From Hondaea fermentalgiana (lineage: Eukaryota > Sar > Bigyra > Thraustochytrida > Thraustochytriidae): DNA of 34,132 nt. The notes under the pieces were generated by a model. It was not told the origin of the DNA. It searched no databases and was given only the letters and a program-made list of their open reading frames with translations. Shown here piece after piece: positions 8,138-16,528 of this stretch (its first letter is position 1; each line of letters begins with the position of its first letter). The DNA lies in contig NPFB01000123.1 of assembly GCA_014084085.1 (NCBI GenBank), positions 2,299-36,430 of the forward strand, written 5' to 3'. The position numbers and the translations under genes are program-made.

Positions 8138-10264
8138 ATGGAAGACTACGGGTCGCCTACGAGGACCTTGAAGTCAAGGTCGTCCGCCAGCAGTGGCAGC
8201 GAGGCAGCTCGAGCACGGAAACCAACATATCTGGACATTGGCGAGGGCCGTGACGCAAAGGATCAGCATCGCGAAAAGGAGAGCTCGCGACCCTTTAGCC
8301 CCGTGCAGTCGTATGAAATGGATCTCGATGCATTCGAGGCCGTGCTGCGGCAACGAGGCATTTTGCGCCAGATCGAGGCCACCTTCAACTTGATCGCCAT
8401 CCCCTTGCTCATCATGGCGGTTATTGGCGTCGGCTTTATCCTCGTCTGGGCCGAAGAGATCCTCGTTCCATTCGTCATTGCACTCTTTTTCACATACTTG
8501 CTCAAGCCTTTAGTGAATCTGCTGACGACACCGCTGCACTCATGCACAAATGCAACCTGTCTCAACTTTTTCCAACCAAGATGCTTTCGTGGTCCAGCCA
8601 GCACACCTTCGTACTCAAGCGCGCACTCGATGCGAAAGAACTTGTCTGGCGAACTTAATGCCTCTTTTGATCACGTACAGGTTCCCTTTCCCGGATCAGG
8701 GGATGATTGCAACGAAGAAATGGGCGACGACGGTGGCGATGTGGGTCTCAAGTCAAGTTCTCTAAATGCCGCTGGCGGTGAGGCACCTCTTCAAATGGAA
8801 ATGACATCGCTTCTGGACTGTACGTCAGGCCCCAAAACGGGTGGCGAGAGCGACCTGCGCTCGCGGCCGGCGACGCGCAATAATGCAGGATCGTCGTCTT
8901 CGTCGAGTTCTGCTTCCGCGCACGTTCATGCATCCTCAAGCCTTGGGAACACGAACACCGGAAGCTCGACTCTTGAGGCAAATAAGGCTCTGTGCTGGCG
9001 ATGCCGGCACTTTCGTTGTCCACGGTGGCTGGCTATTCTTATATGTATGCTTGTCGTGATTGGCTTTTTTGCCGGAATTGTCGTCATCATTGCTGATGCA
9101 ATTCAGACCTTTGAGGAGGAAGACATTGAACGTTTCGAGGAACGGACTGTCTTGCTTGCTTCTTCACTCAAGGATTGGGTCAGGCGCGTTTTTGGTATCG
9201 ACATTGCCTCCTTGCTGCAAGAATTCCGCAAGGGTTTCCACTGGGTATCGTTGACACAGACGCTCGTGTTTGGCGTGGTGAACGCTCTCGAGTACGTCTT
9301 TATCATCTTTCTCTTTGTGCTATATATGCTTTTCGAGAACTCTGAATCCGGCGGTGGCACCGACGCACCACGTCTGAGCAAAGCCCACTCCCGCGCACGC
9401 GATCTTCGTCGCCAGATTGATATGCAAATTCAGCGTTACATTGTCATCAAGGTGCTCATCTCGCTTGCCGTTGGTGTAAGCGTCTACGTCGTTCTCGGCC
9501 CGTTGCTCAACGTCAAGATGGCCCACGTTTTCGGGCTCGCAACATGTAAGTTTCGTCAGCGCCTTTTCGCTTTTCTCGCTCAATTGTCTGACTCCTCTTT
9601 CAACTTTTACTTGTCATGCGTGCGTCCACATTGTAAATATGACGTTTGGGAAATCTATTTGTTGCTTTTGGCGCAGTGTAAGTGCAAGCGTTGAATGCAA
9701 AGCGCATGGTTTCTCGAGCTTGACACGCTGACTCAATTCTTTCCGCGGCTATCTTTTCCTGTTGTCGTTCTACAATGTACACAGTTTGTGCAACATGGTT
9801 CCTACGGTAGGAGCAATGCTCGCAACATTGCTTCCGATCCCAATGATCCTTCTGGATCCTAATCAGAACACGATTAGCATGATTCTTGCGATTGCGCTGC
9901 CCGTACGTTTGTTTCTACAATTTCACAACCCATCACGTTCGCGCTTGTATTTAGATTCACCGCTGACACGTTAAGAGTCCTTTGGGGAGTACAGTCGCTC
10001 GTGCATTTACTGCTAGGGAACGTCGTGGAGCCCATGATCTTTGGTCACACACTCGAGTTGCACGCAATCGTTATTTTGGTGAGCCTTTCCTTTTGGTATA
10101 CAGTGTGGGGCGTTGCGGGTGCCATTCTTTCGGTTCCAATCACAGCCGTCATGCGGATTGTTCTCTCGCATATCAAACATCCGTATGCAGAAGTCCTTTC
10201 GTCTCTATTGGAAGGCAAACTTCCTGGTTCGCGTGCGTTTCACAACCCTGACCGTCGAGACTGA
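8138..10264 (+). CDS. AI-2E / TMEM245-family multispanning membrane protein, four exons including a 1-nt exon
   Basis: Proposed exons: 8138-9545, 9676 (one base), 9785-9902 and 9995-10264. They total 1797 nt and encode 598 residues. ATG 8138 has strong context (AAAGATGG). The PF01594 (AI-2E/PerM/TqsA) layout is clear: a TM pair at residues about 85-130 (IAIPLLIMAVIGVGFILVWA), TMs from about 294, then the signature GLATFLCNMVPTVGA, a GNVVEP motif and a C-terminal pair with FWYTVWGVAGAILSVPIT. The family includes bacterial transporters and eukaryotic TMEM245; the substrate here cannot be told. A Ser-rich loop of about 160 residues is inserted after TM2. Introns are 9546-9675, 9677-9784 and 9903-9994, all GT-AG. 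Joining 9545 directly to 9785 shifts frame and hits TAG at 9808. Adding the single T at 9676 restores exactly the family spacing and the conserved Phe. Confidence 0.85.
9676..9676 (+). other. Candidate single-nucleotide exon (T)
   Basis: The base is flanked by a polypyrimidine-rich acceptor TTGCTTTTGGCGCAG on the left and a perfect donor GTAAGT on the right. Exon 1 ends in phase 1 (ACA T) and exon 3 begins in phase 2 (T TTG TGC AAC). Inserting one T makes codon TTT, the conserved Phe in the family signature. No other GT-AG pairing I could find preserves both frame and signature length. Confidence 0.65.
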
Positions 10265-10821
10265 TCATCGACCATCACAATCAAAGCAACCAACTATAAC
10301 AAAAAGAATAAGCATTTACAAATGCTTTGTGTTTTTGTTGTTTTTTTGTAAAATTTGCTCAGTTTCAAAGTTCAACGGGTGGGCAAGAGTGGATGGCAGA
10401 AGATGGGAGCTCTTCTTGGCATGGCACGCACGCGCTGGCGCTTGCTGCGTACTTTTTAGTTTTTTGTTTTTTTTTTTTTTTGGCGAGATTTGACTTGAAC
10501 GCGCGCGTGAAGCCTCCCGTGGTTGTGCGTGTGTAAACTTATGTGTGTGTGGTAACTTATTGTTGATGAGTAAGCCGCACGAGGGCAAAAAGATTATGTA
10601 CTGTACTGGGCTGCGCTCGCAAAGTGTTTCGGCCGTCAGAAAAGTCTTGGAATACGGATACCTTGACCTTCATCGCTCTGGTCTTTTTCTTTCTTTCATT
10701 CATTATTTGTGTGTGCTTTCGAAAGACAGAGGCATGTTATGTGTGTGTGGTGTGGAAAGGGGGAAGAAGTCGTAAATGTGCGCGTGTGCGGTAGGTGCGC
10801 GCGGCGCATGTGTTGTGTTTA
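10265..10821. other. Convergent intergenic region, AI-2E gene and destruction-box gene 3' flanks
   Basis: AT-rich and T-rich 3' flanking sequence with no gene. It holds the palindrome at 10310-10327, T runs around 10441-10485, GT-rich stretches (10540-10560 and 10740-10790) and the self-complementary CTTTCGAAAG near 10720. Short open frames here are homopolymer-driven. Confidence 0.65.
10310..10327 (+). other. Perfect palindrome in the AI-2E gene 3' flank
   Basis: Two 8-bp arms (AAGCATTT and AAATGCTT) are separated by 2 nt, starting 45 nt after the stop codon and preceded by AAAAAGAAT. Its position and build resemble the palindrome behind VPS34 at 4350-4369. Confidence 0.6.
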
Positions 10822-11562
10822 TCAGAACTCGAGATCTTCGCAAAGATCGCTGAGATCGAGGGAGGTGGCGGCGTCTGGTTCGCCGACCGATGCGGTCGTG
10901 GCCGCGCGATCAAGAGATGCAGAGGAGGACAAACCACCAAGAAGGTCGTCCATGTCGAGATCATCGGCAATGTGTCTTGCCTTGATTCCTGTTTCTGCCA
11001 CCGCAAAGGGCTTTCGCCGGCGCCCAGCGCGTCGGGATCCCGCGGCCAGAACGGCGTCAACATCAAAGCCACCGTCGAATTCCGGACTCGGACTCAAGTT
11101 CCGTCGGCTGCACGTGTCGAACTCAAAGTCATCAAAGACGGCCGGTGCCTGCTGGCGAGACGCTGTCTTCGTTTGCACCTCTGCAAGCGCCTGAAAAGGT
11201 TGCTTGGCGCGAGGCTTGCTAGCCAAAGGCTTGCGAGACTCCAGTGGGTCCTCCTCGTGGACAACGAGACCGCCCTTTTTCAGATTGAGATTGAATCGCG
11301 GCGGCTTTTGCGGCTGTTGCTGTCTCTTCAAGCCACCGCCAGCGAGGCCGCCCTTGCCTGCACGTCCCGTGGAGTGTTGGTTATTATTCGAGATATCGCC
11401 AAGCGCGCGTCGACGCTGGGTGTTCGGTCCTGCGCCTGCGCCAGCGCCCCCGAGGCCTTTCTTTGCGGTCTTGACGGCCGAGGATCCGTCCAAGAGCTTC
11501 TTGCTCCGGAAGTTGCTGCTGCTGTTATGCGCAGCAGCGCTCGTCTCCTGGTAGATCTCCAT
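10822..11562 (-). CDS. Predicted disordered protein with destruction box; securin-like candidate
   Basis: A single exon of 246 residues from ATG 11562-11560 to TGA 10824-10822. No folded domain is recognised. Residues 50-59 read RRRALGDISN, a perfect D-box (RxxLxxIxN) recognised by APC/C in cyclin B- and securin-type substrates. Just upstream is SKKLLDGSSAV, which by eye resembles the segment before the D-box in animal securins. Basic stretches follow (GGLKRQQQPQKPPRF and SRRAGRRRKPF, possible nuclear signals), then FDDFEFD and an acidic C-terminus (DDLDMDDLLGGL, SLDLSDLCEDLEF). This basic-N, D-box, acidic-C build fits securin or another mitotic APC/C substrate, but securins diverge too fast for certainty. 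The frame stays open to an ATG at 12180; that extension is Arg/Ala/Ser-rich and looks like translated leader. The ORF and its D-box are clear; the function is inference. Confidence 0.7.
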   Translation of the reverse strand: MEIYQETSAAAHNSSSNFRSKKLLDGSSAVKTAKKGLGGAGAGAGPNTQRRRALGDISNNNQHSTGRAGKGGLAGGGLKRQQQPQKPPRFNLNLKKGGLVVHEEDPLESRKPLASKPRAKQPFQALAEVQTKTASRQQAPAVFDDFEFDTCSRRNLSPSPEFDGGFDVDAVLAAGSRRAGRRRKPFAVAETGIKARHIADDLDMDDLLGGLSSSASLDRAATTASVGEPDAATSLDLSDLCEDLEF

Positions 11563-12293
11563 GCCTCCGTGCCTGACGTCTTCACGAGTCGAGGCTGCTG
11601 CTCGCGCGAATGTCCCCGCTCCAGAACGAGCTCGCGCGCGGGACCACCTCGCGTCACCTCGCGTCGCCGCGCGTCGGCTTGCCTCGCCCCGCGTCGGCCG
11701 CCAAAACGCGCGTCTTCTTTGCGGATTTGCGAGAAGACCTCGCAAAGCCGCTCCTCCGCCGGTCGTTACAGGGGACACGCGCCGGGGGTCCCGCCCCGCC
11801 GCCGATTTCGAATTTGGAATTGGGGTTGCGCAACGTGGCGAATCGGGGTTGCGCACGCCGCGCCGCAGCGCCAGTTTACTGTTAGTATAGGCTACGAGCA
11901 GGAGAGAAGAAGGCCGAGAGCAGCTTGAAGAAGATCGAGAGCAGCAAGGCAAGAGCAGTTCTTCTTGTGCTGCGCGCGACGCGAGAGGCCGGCCAGCTGG
12001 TCGTCGGCGTGCCCGGCGGTCGGGCGGAGTCTGGACAGTCGAGTCTGCGAGTGTTACGACGTGGCAGGCTTTTCCCTGAAGGGCGAGCGACTTTGTGCGA
12101 CCGACGGGCCTCGGCGACGAAAGTGAGGAAGGAAGCCAAGCCGTAGAGCTGGGCCAAGACGTAGGTTTGGGCCTTGGCATTTTATCAAGGGCGCCTCAAG
12201 ACCAAGTGTTGAGTCTGCGTCGATACATTGCGCCGTCTAGAAAATAACCAAGAGGAGTCTTCATCGCACGCGCGGTGTGAAAAGGTCTCTCGA
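11563..12293. other. Divergent promoter region between D-box gene and esterase gene
   Basis: About 730 bp, GC-rich near 11600-11870, with tandem CCTCGCGTC-like motifs, an E2F-like word at 11699-11707 and an exact 11-bp direct repeat GGGGTTGCGCA (11822-11832 and 11845-11855). No gene is seen apart from the unlikely N-terminal extension of the D-box protein. Confidence 0.55.
11699..11707 (-). promoter_or_regulatory. E2F/DP-like site upstream of the D-box protein gene
   Basis: The minus strand reads TTTTGGCGG about 137 nt before the start codon, close to the E2F consensus TTTSSCGC. It would fit cell-cycle-controlled expression of an APC/C substrate. A match this short in GC-rich DNA can easily be chance. 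Confidence 0.25.
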
Positions 12294-13268
12294 ATGGGCG
12301 GGGGACCCACGTGGCTTGACACGATGGCGACCACAACGCGTAACGAGGACAACGATGCCGGCGTACGTCCTCAAAAAGAGGGGATGAAGAACGACGATGG
12401 CGAGAATTCCTTGGTCTGGGTTCTCGCGGGACAAAGCAACATGGCCGGTCGTGGAGGATTGGGAAGTGTTCCGGGGAAAGCAGCGTGGACCGCAGATTCA
12501 ACTCGCAAAGCCCACGCGTATGGAGCGCTTGGCCCGGTGGAAGGTGTAGAAATGCTTTTAACGGATGAAAAAGGAAGCCGAAACGGATGGTGCAGCGCCT
12601 GTGAGCCCATGCATGCAACCGTGGATATTAACAAAGTCTGCGGTGTCGGGCCGGGCCTGCTCATGGCCAAAAACTTTGTGGAAAAGACGTCTAAGCGCGT
12701 GAGACTCATCCCATGTGCTGTAGGAGGAACCAGTATCTCAGGTAAGTATTGGCTCTCTCGCTGATTGTAAATTCTTGCGTTCTTCTTTTGCTCACCACCA
12801 ACACCCCCCTCCCCCCAAAAAAAACATTTGGCGGTGCCGCGTGCAAAACGTGTTTGCACTGCAGAATGGGCGCCAACTGGCGCACTGTATCAGGCAACGC
12901 TATCACGGGCGCAGGAATGCACGCCTGATCTCCTCGTTTGGTATCAAGGCGAGTCAGACGCAATCGAAGAAGACAAGGCAATTGCGTATAGTGCGCGCTG
13001 CAGTGAGCTGTTTGCAAACTTTCGACGAGATTTTGGCACTCCCTCTCTTCTCATCTTGGCCGTTGTTCCCATTGGCGATGCCTTACGGATGCCCTTTCTA
13101 CCCCAGGTCCGAGCAGGAATTGAGGAGGCTGTGAAAAATGACGCGACAGGTTGCTCTCGTATCGTGTACGTTCCTGAGGGAGCGCAAATTCGCGCAGATG
13201 GTCTTCACTTGACTCTGGAATCGCAAGCACTCCTTGCGCAGGCCCTGTGTTCTACTCTTTTGCAGTAA
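12294..13268 (+). CDS. SGNH-type carbohydrate esterase (SASA / sialate O-acetylesterase-like, CE6-like)
   Basis: Two exons, 12294-12741 and 12865-13268, with a 123-nt GT-AG intron (phase 1), encode 283 residues. All family blocks are present. VLAGQSNMAGRGG carries the catalytic Ser48. CAVGGTSIS ends exon 1 and EWAPTGALY begins exon 2, so the split motif GGTSISEWAP confirms the splice. LVWYQGESDA is around residue 178, and ADGLHLT supplies Asp261 and His264. Relatives remove acetyl groups from sugars or xylan in bacteria, plants and fungi. No signal peptide is evident, so the protein may be cytosolic. ATG 12294 has weak context; ATG 12324 (GACACGATGG) is an equally good start and would shorten the protein by ten residues. 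The gene diverges from the D-box gene and converges with the sugar transporter. Confidence 0.88.
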
Positions 13269-13310
13269 GATCGCGAATTCTTGCCTTTCCCACGTTCCAG
13301 CAGCATGATG

Positions 13311-13334
13311 TGTAAAAAGCCCAACGTTTTTACA
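13311..13334 (+). other. Perfect inverted repeat in the esterase gene 3' flank
   Basis: Arms TGTAAAAA and TTTTTACA (8 bp each) surround an 8-nt loop, starting 42 nt after the stop codon. It is the third palindrome found at this distance from a stop codon in the window. Confidence 0.6.
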
Positions 13335-13461
13335 GTGAGTCTACACATCGCACAAGCATAGGAAATGCGGTGAAACGCACGATCAAGAGACACGAGCAGA
13401 AAATCATTGTTTGGAGTGTTGAAGAAAGGTTGTGAATTCCAAAGGATGTTTCTTGTTTTGA

Positions 13462-13478
13462 GGGGGGGGGGGGGGGGG
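13462..13478 (+). repeat. Homopolymer run of 17 G
   Basis: Uninterrupted run of seventeen guanines in the convergent intergenic region. It could form a G-quadruplex, and it is also a place where assembly length may be wrong. Confidence 0.95.
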
Positions 13479-13683
13479 CAGGAGATGACGAAACGGTCCT
13501 TATCTTTATCTTTTTCACCCTCTGTTTGTGTGCGTGAGAAACGACGTCAAGACTGTCTCGGCGAAGCAGCAAAGTGCCGCAGCAGTTCTAATGTCCATTG
13601 TAAGTTTCTTGGTGGTTTGTAGTTTGGTTTTGTCCTGCCCATCAAACAAACATTGCAGCAAGATATCAAACGTTGGCAACAAA

Positions 13684-14769
13684 TCAAACCTTGGAAAGTT
13701 CAGTGGTTTTGCCTTCTGGCACCGCCGTGGGGACGGCCGAGTACGTTCCCTTGCTGGCGTCGGCAGAAGGTTTTGGCGGGAACTTGCCATACACGTAGAC
13801 GGCAAAGATGACAAGGGCGGCGCCGCCCATAAAGAGGTTGGTGATGGGAACCTCGAAGAGAAAGGCGGAAAGAATCGAGGCAAGCACAATGCTGAGCGAG
13901 GTTGCAAAACCCTTGAGAATGTTGTCCGCGTACTTCATGACAACGGCAACAAGGAGCCCGCCGACGGCCTGTGTGAGAATGGGAATCATGACGGGCACGC
14001 CGTAGCCTTGGAAGAAGCCACCCTCCATGACCTTGTCGAGATCATTTGCCGCGACGGTGATGAGGCCAATGACAACTCCGAAAAAGCCGAGCTGAACGTT
14101 GCGAATGTAAATGGACACCTTGCGGCCGCGCTTGAGGATCTTCTCAAAGTAGACACCAGCAAAGCCCGAGGTGAGGCATGCCGAGAGCACAGCGGCGAGA
14201 CCGACCATCTGGTTCATCTCTTCGGTGTTCTGCTGGACCGGCTTGGCGCTCGCTTGCTGCACCGCGACCTGGACGACGCCAACGCCAATGGTGAGCATGA
14301 ATAATGAAAGAGTTTGCTGCATGGAGATCTGCTTGCCGAGCATGATGACCGAGAAGACAGCAGTGGTGAGAATCTTCAGCTGCGCCGTGACCTGGTAGGT
14401 GGCAGCCGTCAGGTTGGTGAGCGCGACAAAGAGCATGTTGTTCTGGAAGGTGTACAGCAGGCCTGGGACAGAGAGCTTGACGGTGTCAATGTTGAAGAAC
14501 TCGTCCTTCATTTTGGCCGTAAAGGACTCCTTGGGTCCGGTCTCAAAAAAGTACTCGAGCACGAGCGAGGCGACGAGCTTGAGGAACTCCGACACGACGA
14601 CGGCCGTCGAGGACACGTAGGCGCCATCCTCCATCTGGTGGATGCGCGAGTACCGGATGGACAGCACGAGGCAAACATTTTGCGCCACGAGCAAGAGCAG
14701 ACTCAGGTACTTGAGGTCCACCAGGGTGTCGGTGCACGGGATGCGCACGCTCCTGGACGGGTCGGCCAT
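13684..14769 (-). CDS. Nucleotide-sugar transporter, SLC35A type (UDP-galactose / UDP-GlcNAc-like)
   Basis: A single exon of 361 residues. The ATG at 14769-14767 has good context (AAGATGG) and the TGA is at 13686-13684. It exchanges a nucleotide sugar for the nucleoside monophosphate across the Golgi or ER membrane. The Nuc_sug_transp family pattern runs the full length: N-terminal TM KYLSLLLLVAQNVCLVLSIR, the block VPGLLYTFQNNMLFVAL followed by NLTAATYQVTAQLKILTTAV, then GFAGVYFEKILKR, IRNVQLGFFGVVIGL and GFATSLSIVLASILSAFL. About ten membrane segments are expected. Substrate (UDP-Gal, UDP-GlcNAc or CMP-Sia) cannot be decided from sequence alone. The short tail KTTELSKV is cytosolic if the topology is standard. 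The frame remains open about 590 codons upstream, but that part is low-complexity and the family begins here. Confidence 0.92.
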   Translation of the reverse strand: MADPSRSVRIPCTDTLVDLKYLSLLLLVAQNVCLVLSIRYSRIHQMEDGAYVSSTAVVVSEFLKLVASLVLEYFFETGPKESFTAKMKDEFFNIDTVKLSVPGLLYTFQNNMLFVALTNLTAATYQVTAQLKILTTAVFSVIMLGKQISMQQTLSLFMLTIGVGVVQVAVQQASAKPVQQNTEEMNQMVGLAAVLSACLTSGFAGVYFEKILKRGRKVSIYIRNVQLGFFGVVIGLITVAANDLDKVMEGGFFQGYGVPVMIPILTQAVGGLLVAVVMKYADNILKGFATSLSIVLASILSAFLFEVPITNLFMGGAALVIFAVYVYGKFPPKPSADASKGTYSAVPTAVPEGKTTELSKV

Positions 14770-15801
14770 CTTGGCGACGGGGGCGGGCTTGACCTCGTCC
14801 TTGCGAGCCGCGGCCCGCGAGACCAAGTTCGCGCGAATGTTGCCGCTTTCCTTCGCCTTCCTCCCCGGGGCCCAAGCAAGAAGCGCGCAGACGCCGCAGC
14901 CTCGGCACCCTAGAAACCTCGCGTCAGCGCCTGCCGGCCTCCCGCTCGAGTCTGCACGCGCGCGAGACGAGCCTCGTCTGGAGCGCGCAGGCAGTCCGGG
15001 CTGGCTGGCTGACTCCCTCGCCGCTTTCTCGTTCCCTCCCTCCCTCCGTTCGTTCGTTCGTCGCGCGTCGACGTCGGCTCCCGCGCCTCCAGGTCTCGCC
15101 GCTCCCGCTCGCGCCCGCGCGCCCCGCGCAGCCGCGCCCTCTCTCGCGCCCGCGCTCGCTGTCGCTCTCGGCCGCGCGCGCGCTCGCTCGCTCGCTCCGG
15201 TCGCAGCGGTCGAAGCGGGTCTGCGCGCCTCGTCCCCGCGCTCCCTGCCCGCGCGGTTATAGCCGCTGCCGCCGGCCGTGTTCCTGTTCTGCGCGTTCTC
15301 CTTCCTCCTTCCTTCCTTCCCGCGCCCTGGCCGGTGGTTAGCGTTACAGTTAGGAGGCCGGCGCCGCTGCCCTGTCGAGGGCCGCATGCGAGTGCACGCC
15401 GCGGCTGCAGCTGCTCGCAGTCGCTGCTTGTTGTCTCGTTGCAGCCGCTGCCGCTGCTTGCTTGCTTGCTTGCTGGTTGCTGTGCGCGCGTGCAGATGCG
15501 GATGCCGCGGCACGGCGGCCGCGCGGGCTCGTGCCGCGGCACGGCCCGCCGTGGAGGCGCGGACGGGAGAGGCCGCGGGGACCGAGAAGATGGGTCTCGC
15601 GCGAGCACACCGCAGCCGAGCTCGACGCCGAGCACGCGCTGCAGCAGCAGCAGACGCGACGCTCGCGCAAGAGCGGGAGCGGGAGCGGGAGCGAGAGCGA
15701 CGCGGCCCGCCGCGCTGAGCAGGGGGAGAGAGGTGCGGAGCGGAGCGGAGCGCTGGAGCCGAGCTGAGCGGAGCTGAGCTGGGGCGAAACGGCGCACACA
15801 T

Positions 15802-15838
15802 TGACCCTCCGGGAGGCACGGAGGGTCCCGGAGGGTCA
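15802..15838. repeat. Inverted repeat, 13-bp arms and 11-nt spacer
   Basis: Arms TGACCCTCCGGGA (15802-15814) and TCCCGGAGGGTCA (15826-15838) match perfectly. The spacer repeats the GGAGGG core. It lies about 1 kb upstream of the sugar-transporter start codon. Confidence 0.85.
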
Positions 15839-16299
15839 TTTTCTTCAGCCACGGCCACCCACCTCTTTCCTCGCGCCACTCCATTCCGTGCCACTCCATT
15901 CCATCTGCATTCCATCTGCATTGCATTGCATTCCTGGCTGGCTAGCTCGCGGGCCTCCATGACGTCTCGCTTCATGGCGTGCGCAGAGGCAACCTTTGCG
16001 CCGCGCAGGTCGGCCCAGCCAGCCAATGGAGATCGTGGCTCGAGGCGGAAGACGGGAGGAGCGCTGCGACCACTGCGAGTTTTTACCCAAGACGCGGCGG
16101 CTGCGGCAGCGGCAGCGGGCTGCGCTGGCTGCCGGCACCTGCTGCAGCTGCTGCTGCTGCTGCAGAGGCCGCGATGAGAGGTGCAGCCCATGCTCTCTCG
16201 CGGGCAAGAAGAAGAGAGAAAATGGGATGGGCGCAAGCGAGAGTCTTCAAGGACAAACGCGGTGCAGCACCTGTCACTGCCAGATGCAACAACAGCAGC

Positions 16300-16300
<1 letters not shown>

Positions 16301-16330
<30 letters not shown>
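16301..16330 (+). repeat. (CAG)10 trinucleotide repeat
   Basis: Ten perfect CAG units preceded by degenerate CAACAACAGCAG. Outside any confident coding sequence; it produces polyglutamine, polyserine, polyalanine or polycysteine in the spurious frames. Confidence 0.95.
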
Positions 16331-16331
<1 letters not shown>

Positions 16332-16460
16332 GAGATCGTAGTCGACTGATTTCAGGAGCAGCAGCAGCTGCAGAGGCGTCCACCAGCTCCAGATGGCAGT
16401 GGTGTGCTTTTAGCAGTAGGTGCAGAGGAGTAATGACGACACTTGGTTTGATTGAAGTTT

Positions 16461-16528
16461 CGTGTGCACGCGCGAGCGCGTCAGTGTGTGCGTCTGTGCG
16501 TGTGCACGCGCACGCGCGTCCACACATG
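16461..16528. repeat. Alternating purine-pyrimidine tract (GT/GC-rich)
   Basis: Mostly alternating GTGTGCACGCGCG-type sequence with a few breaks. Such tracts can adopt Z-DNA under negative supercoiling. Confidence 0.7.

Larger units (their letters stand above)
13269..13683. other. Convergent intergenic region, esterase and sugar-transporter 3' flanks
   Basis: 415 bp without a gene. It holds the inverted repeat 13311-13334 behind the esterase, a 17-base G run at 13462-13478, and on the minus strand an imperfect stem (about 13651-13622, GTTTG with CAAAC) about 32 nt after the transporter stop codon. Confidence 0.6.

Noticed and set aside
9528..9784. GC-AG intron using donor GCTCGC in GGG CTC to avoid the one-base exon
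   Set aside because: It keeps the frame but deletes four residues of the family signature, and it ignores two adjacent perfect GTAAGT donors.
9903..9977. Alternative third intron using donor GTTTGT at 9907 and acceptor AGAG at 9977
   Set aside because: In frame, but the donor is weaker and the region longer than family norm; GTACGT at 9903 with TACAG at 9994 is better.
11563..12180. 206-residue N-terminal extension of the D-box protein from an ATG at 12180
   Set aside because: Arg/Ser/Ala-rich translation of GC-rich leader without conserved features; ATG 11562 begins normal-looking protein.
14910..15926. 338-codon and other long frames in GC-rich DNA
   Set aside because: Several frames on both strands are open at once, Arg/Ala/Ser-rich, with no domain; compositional.
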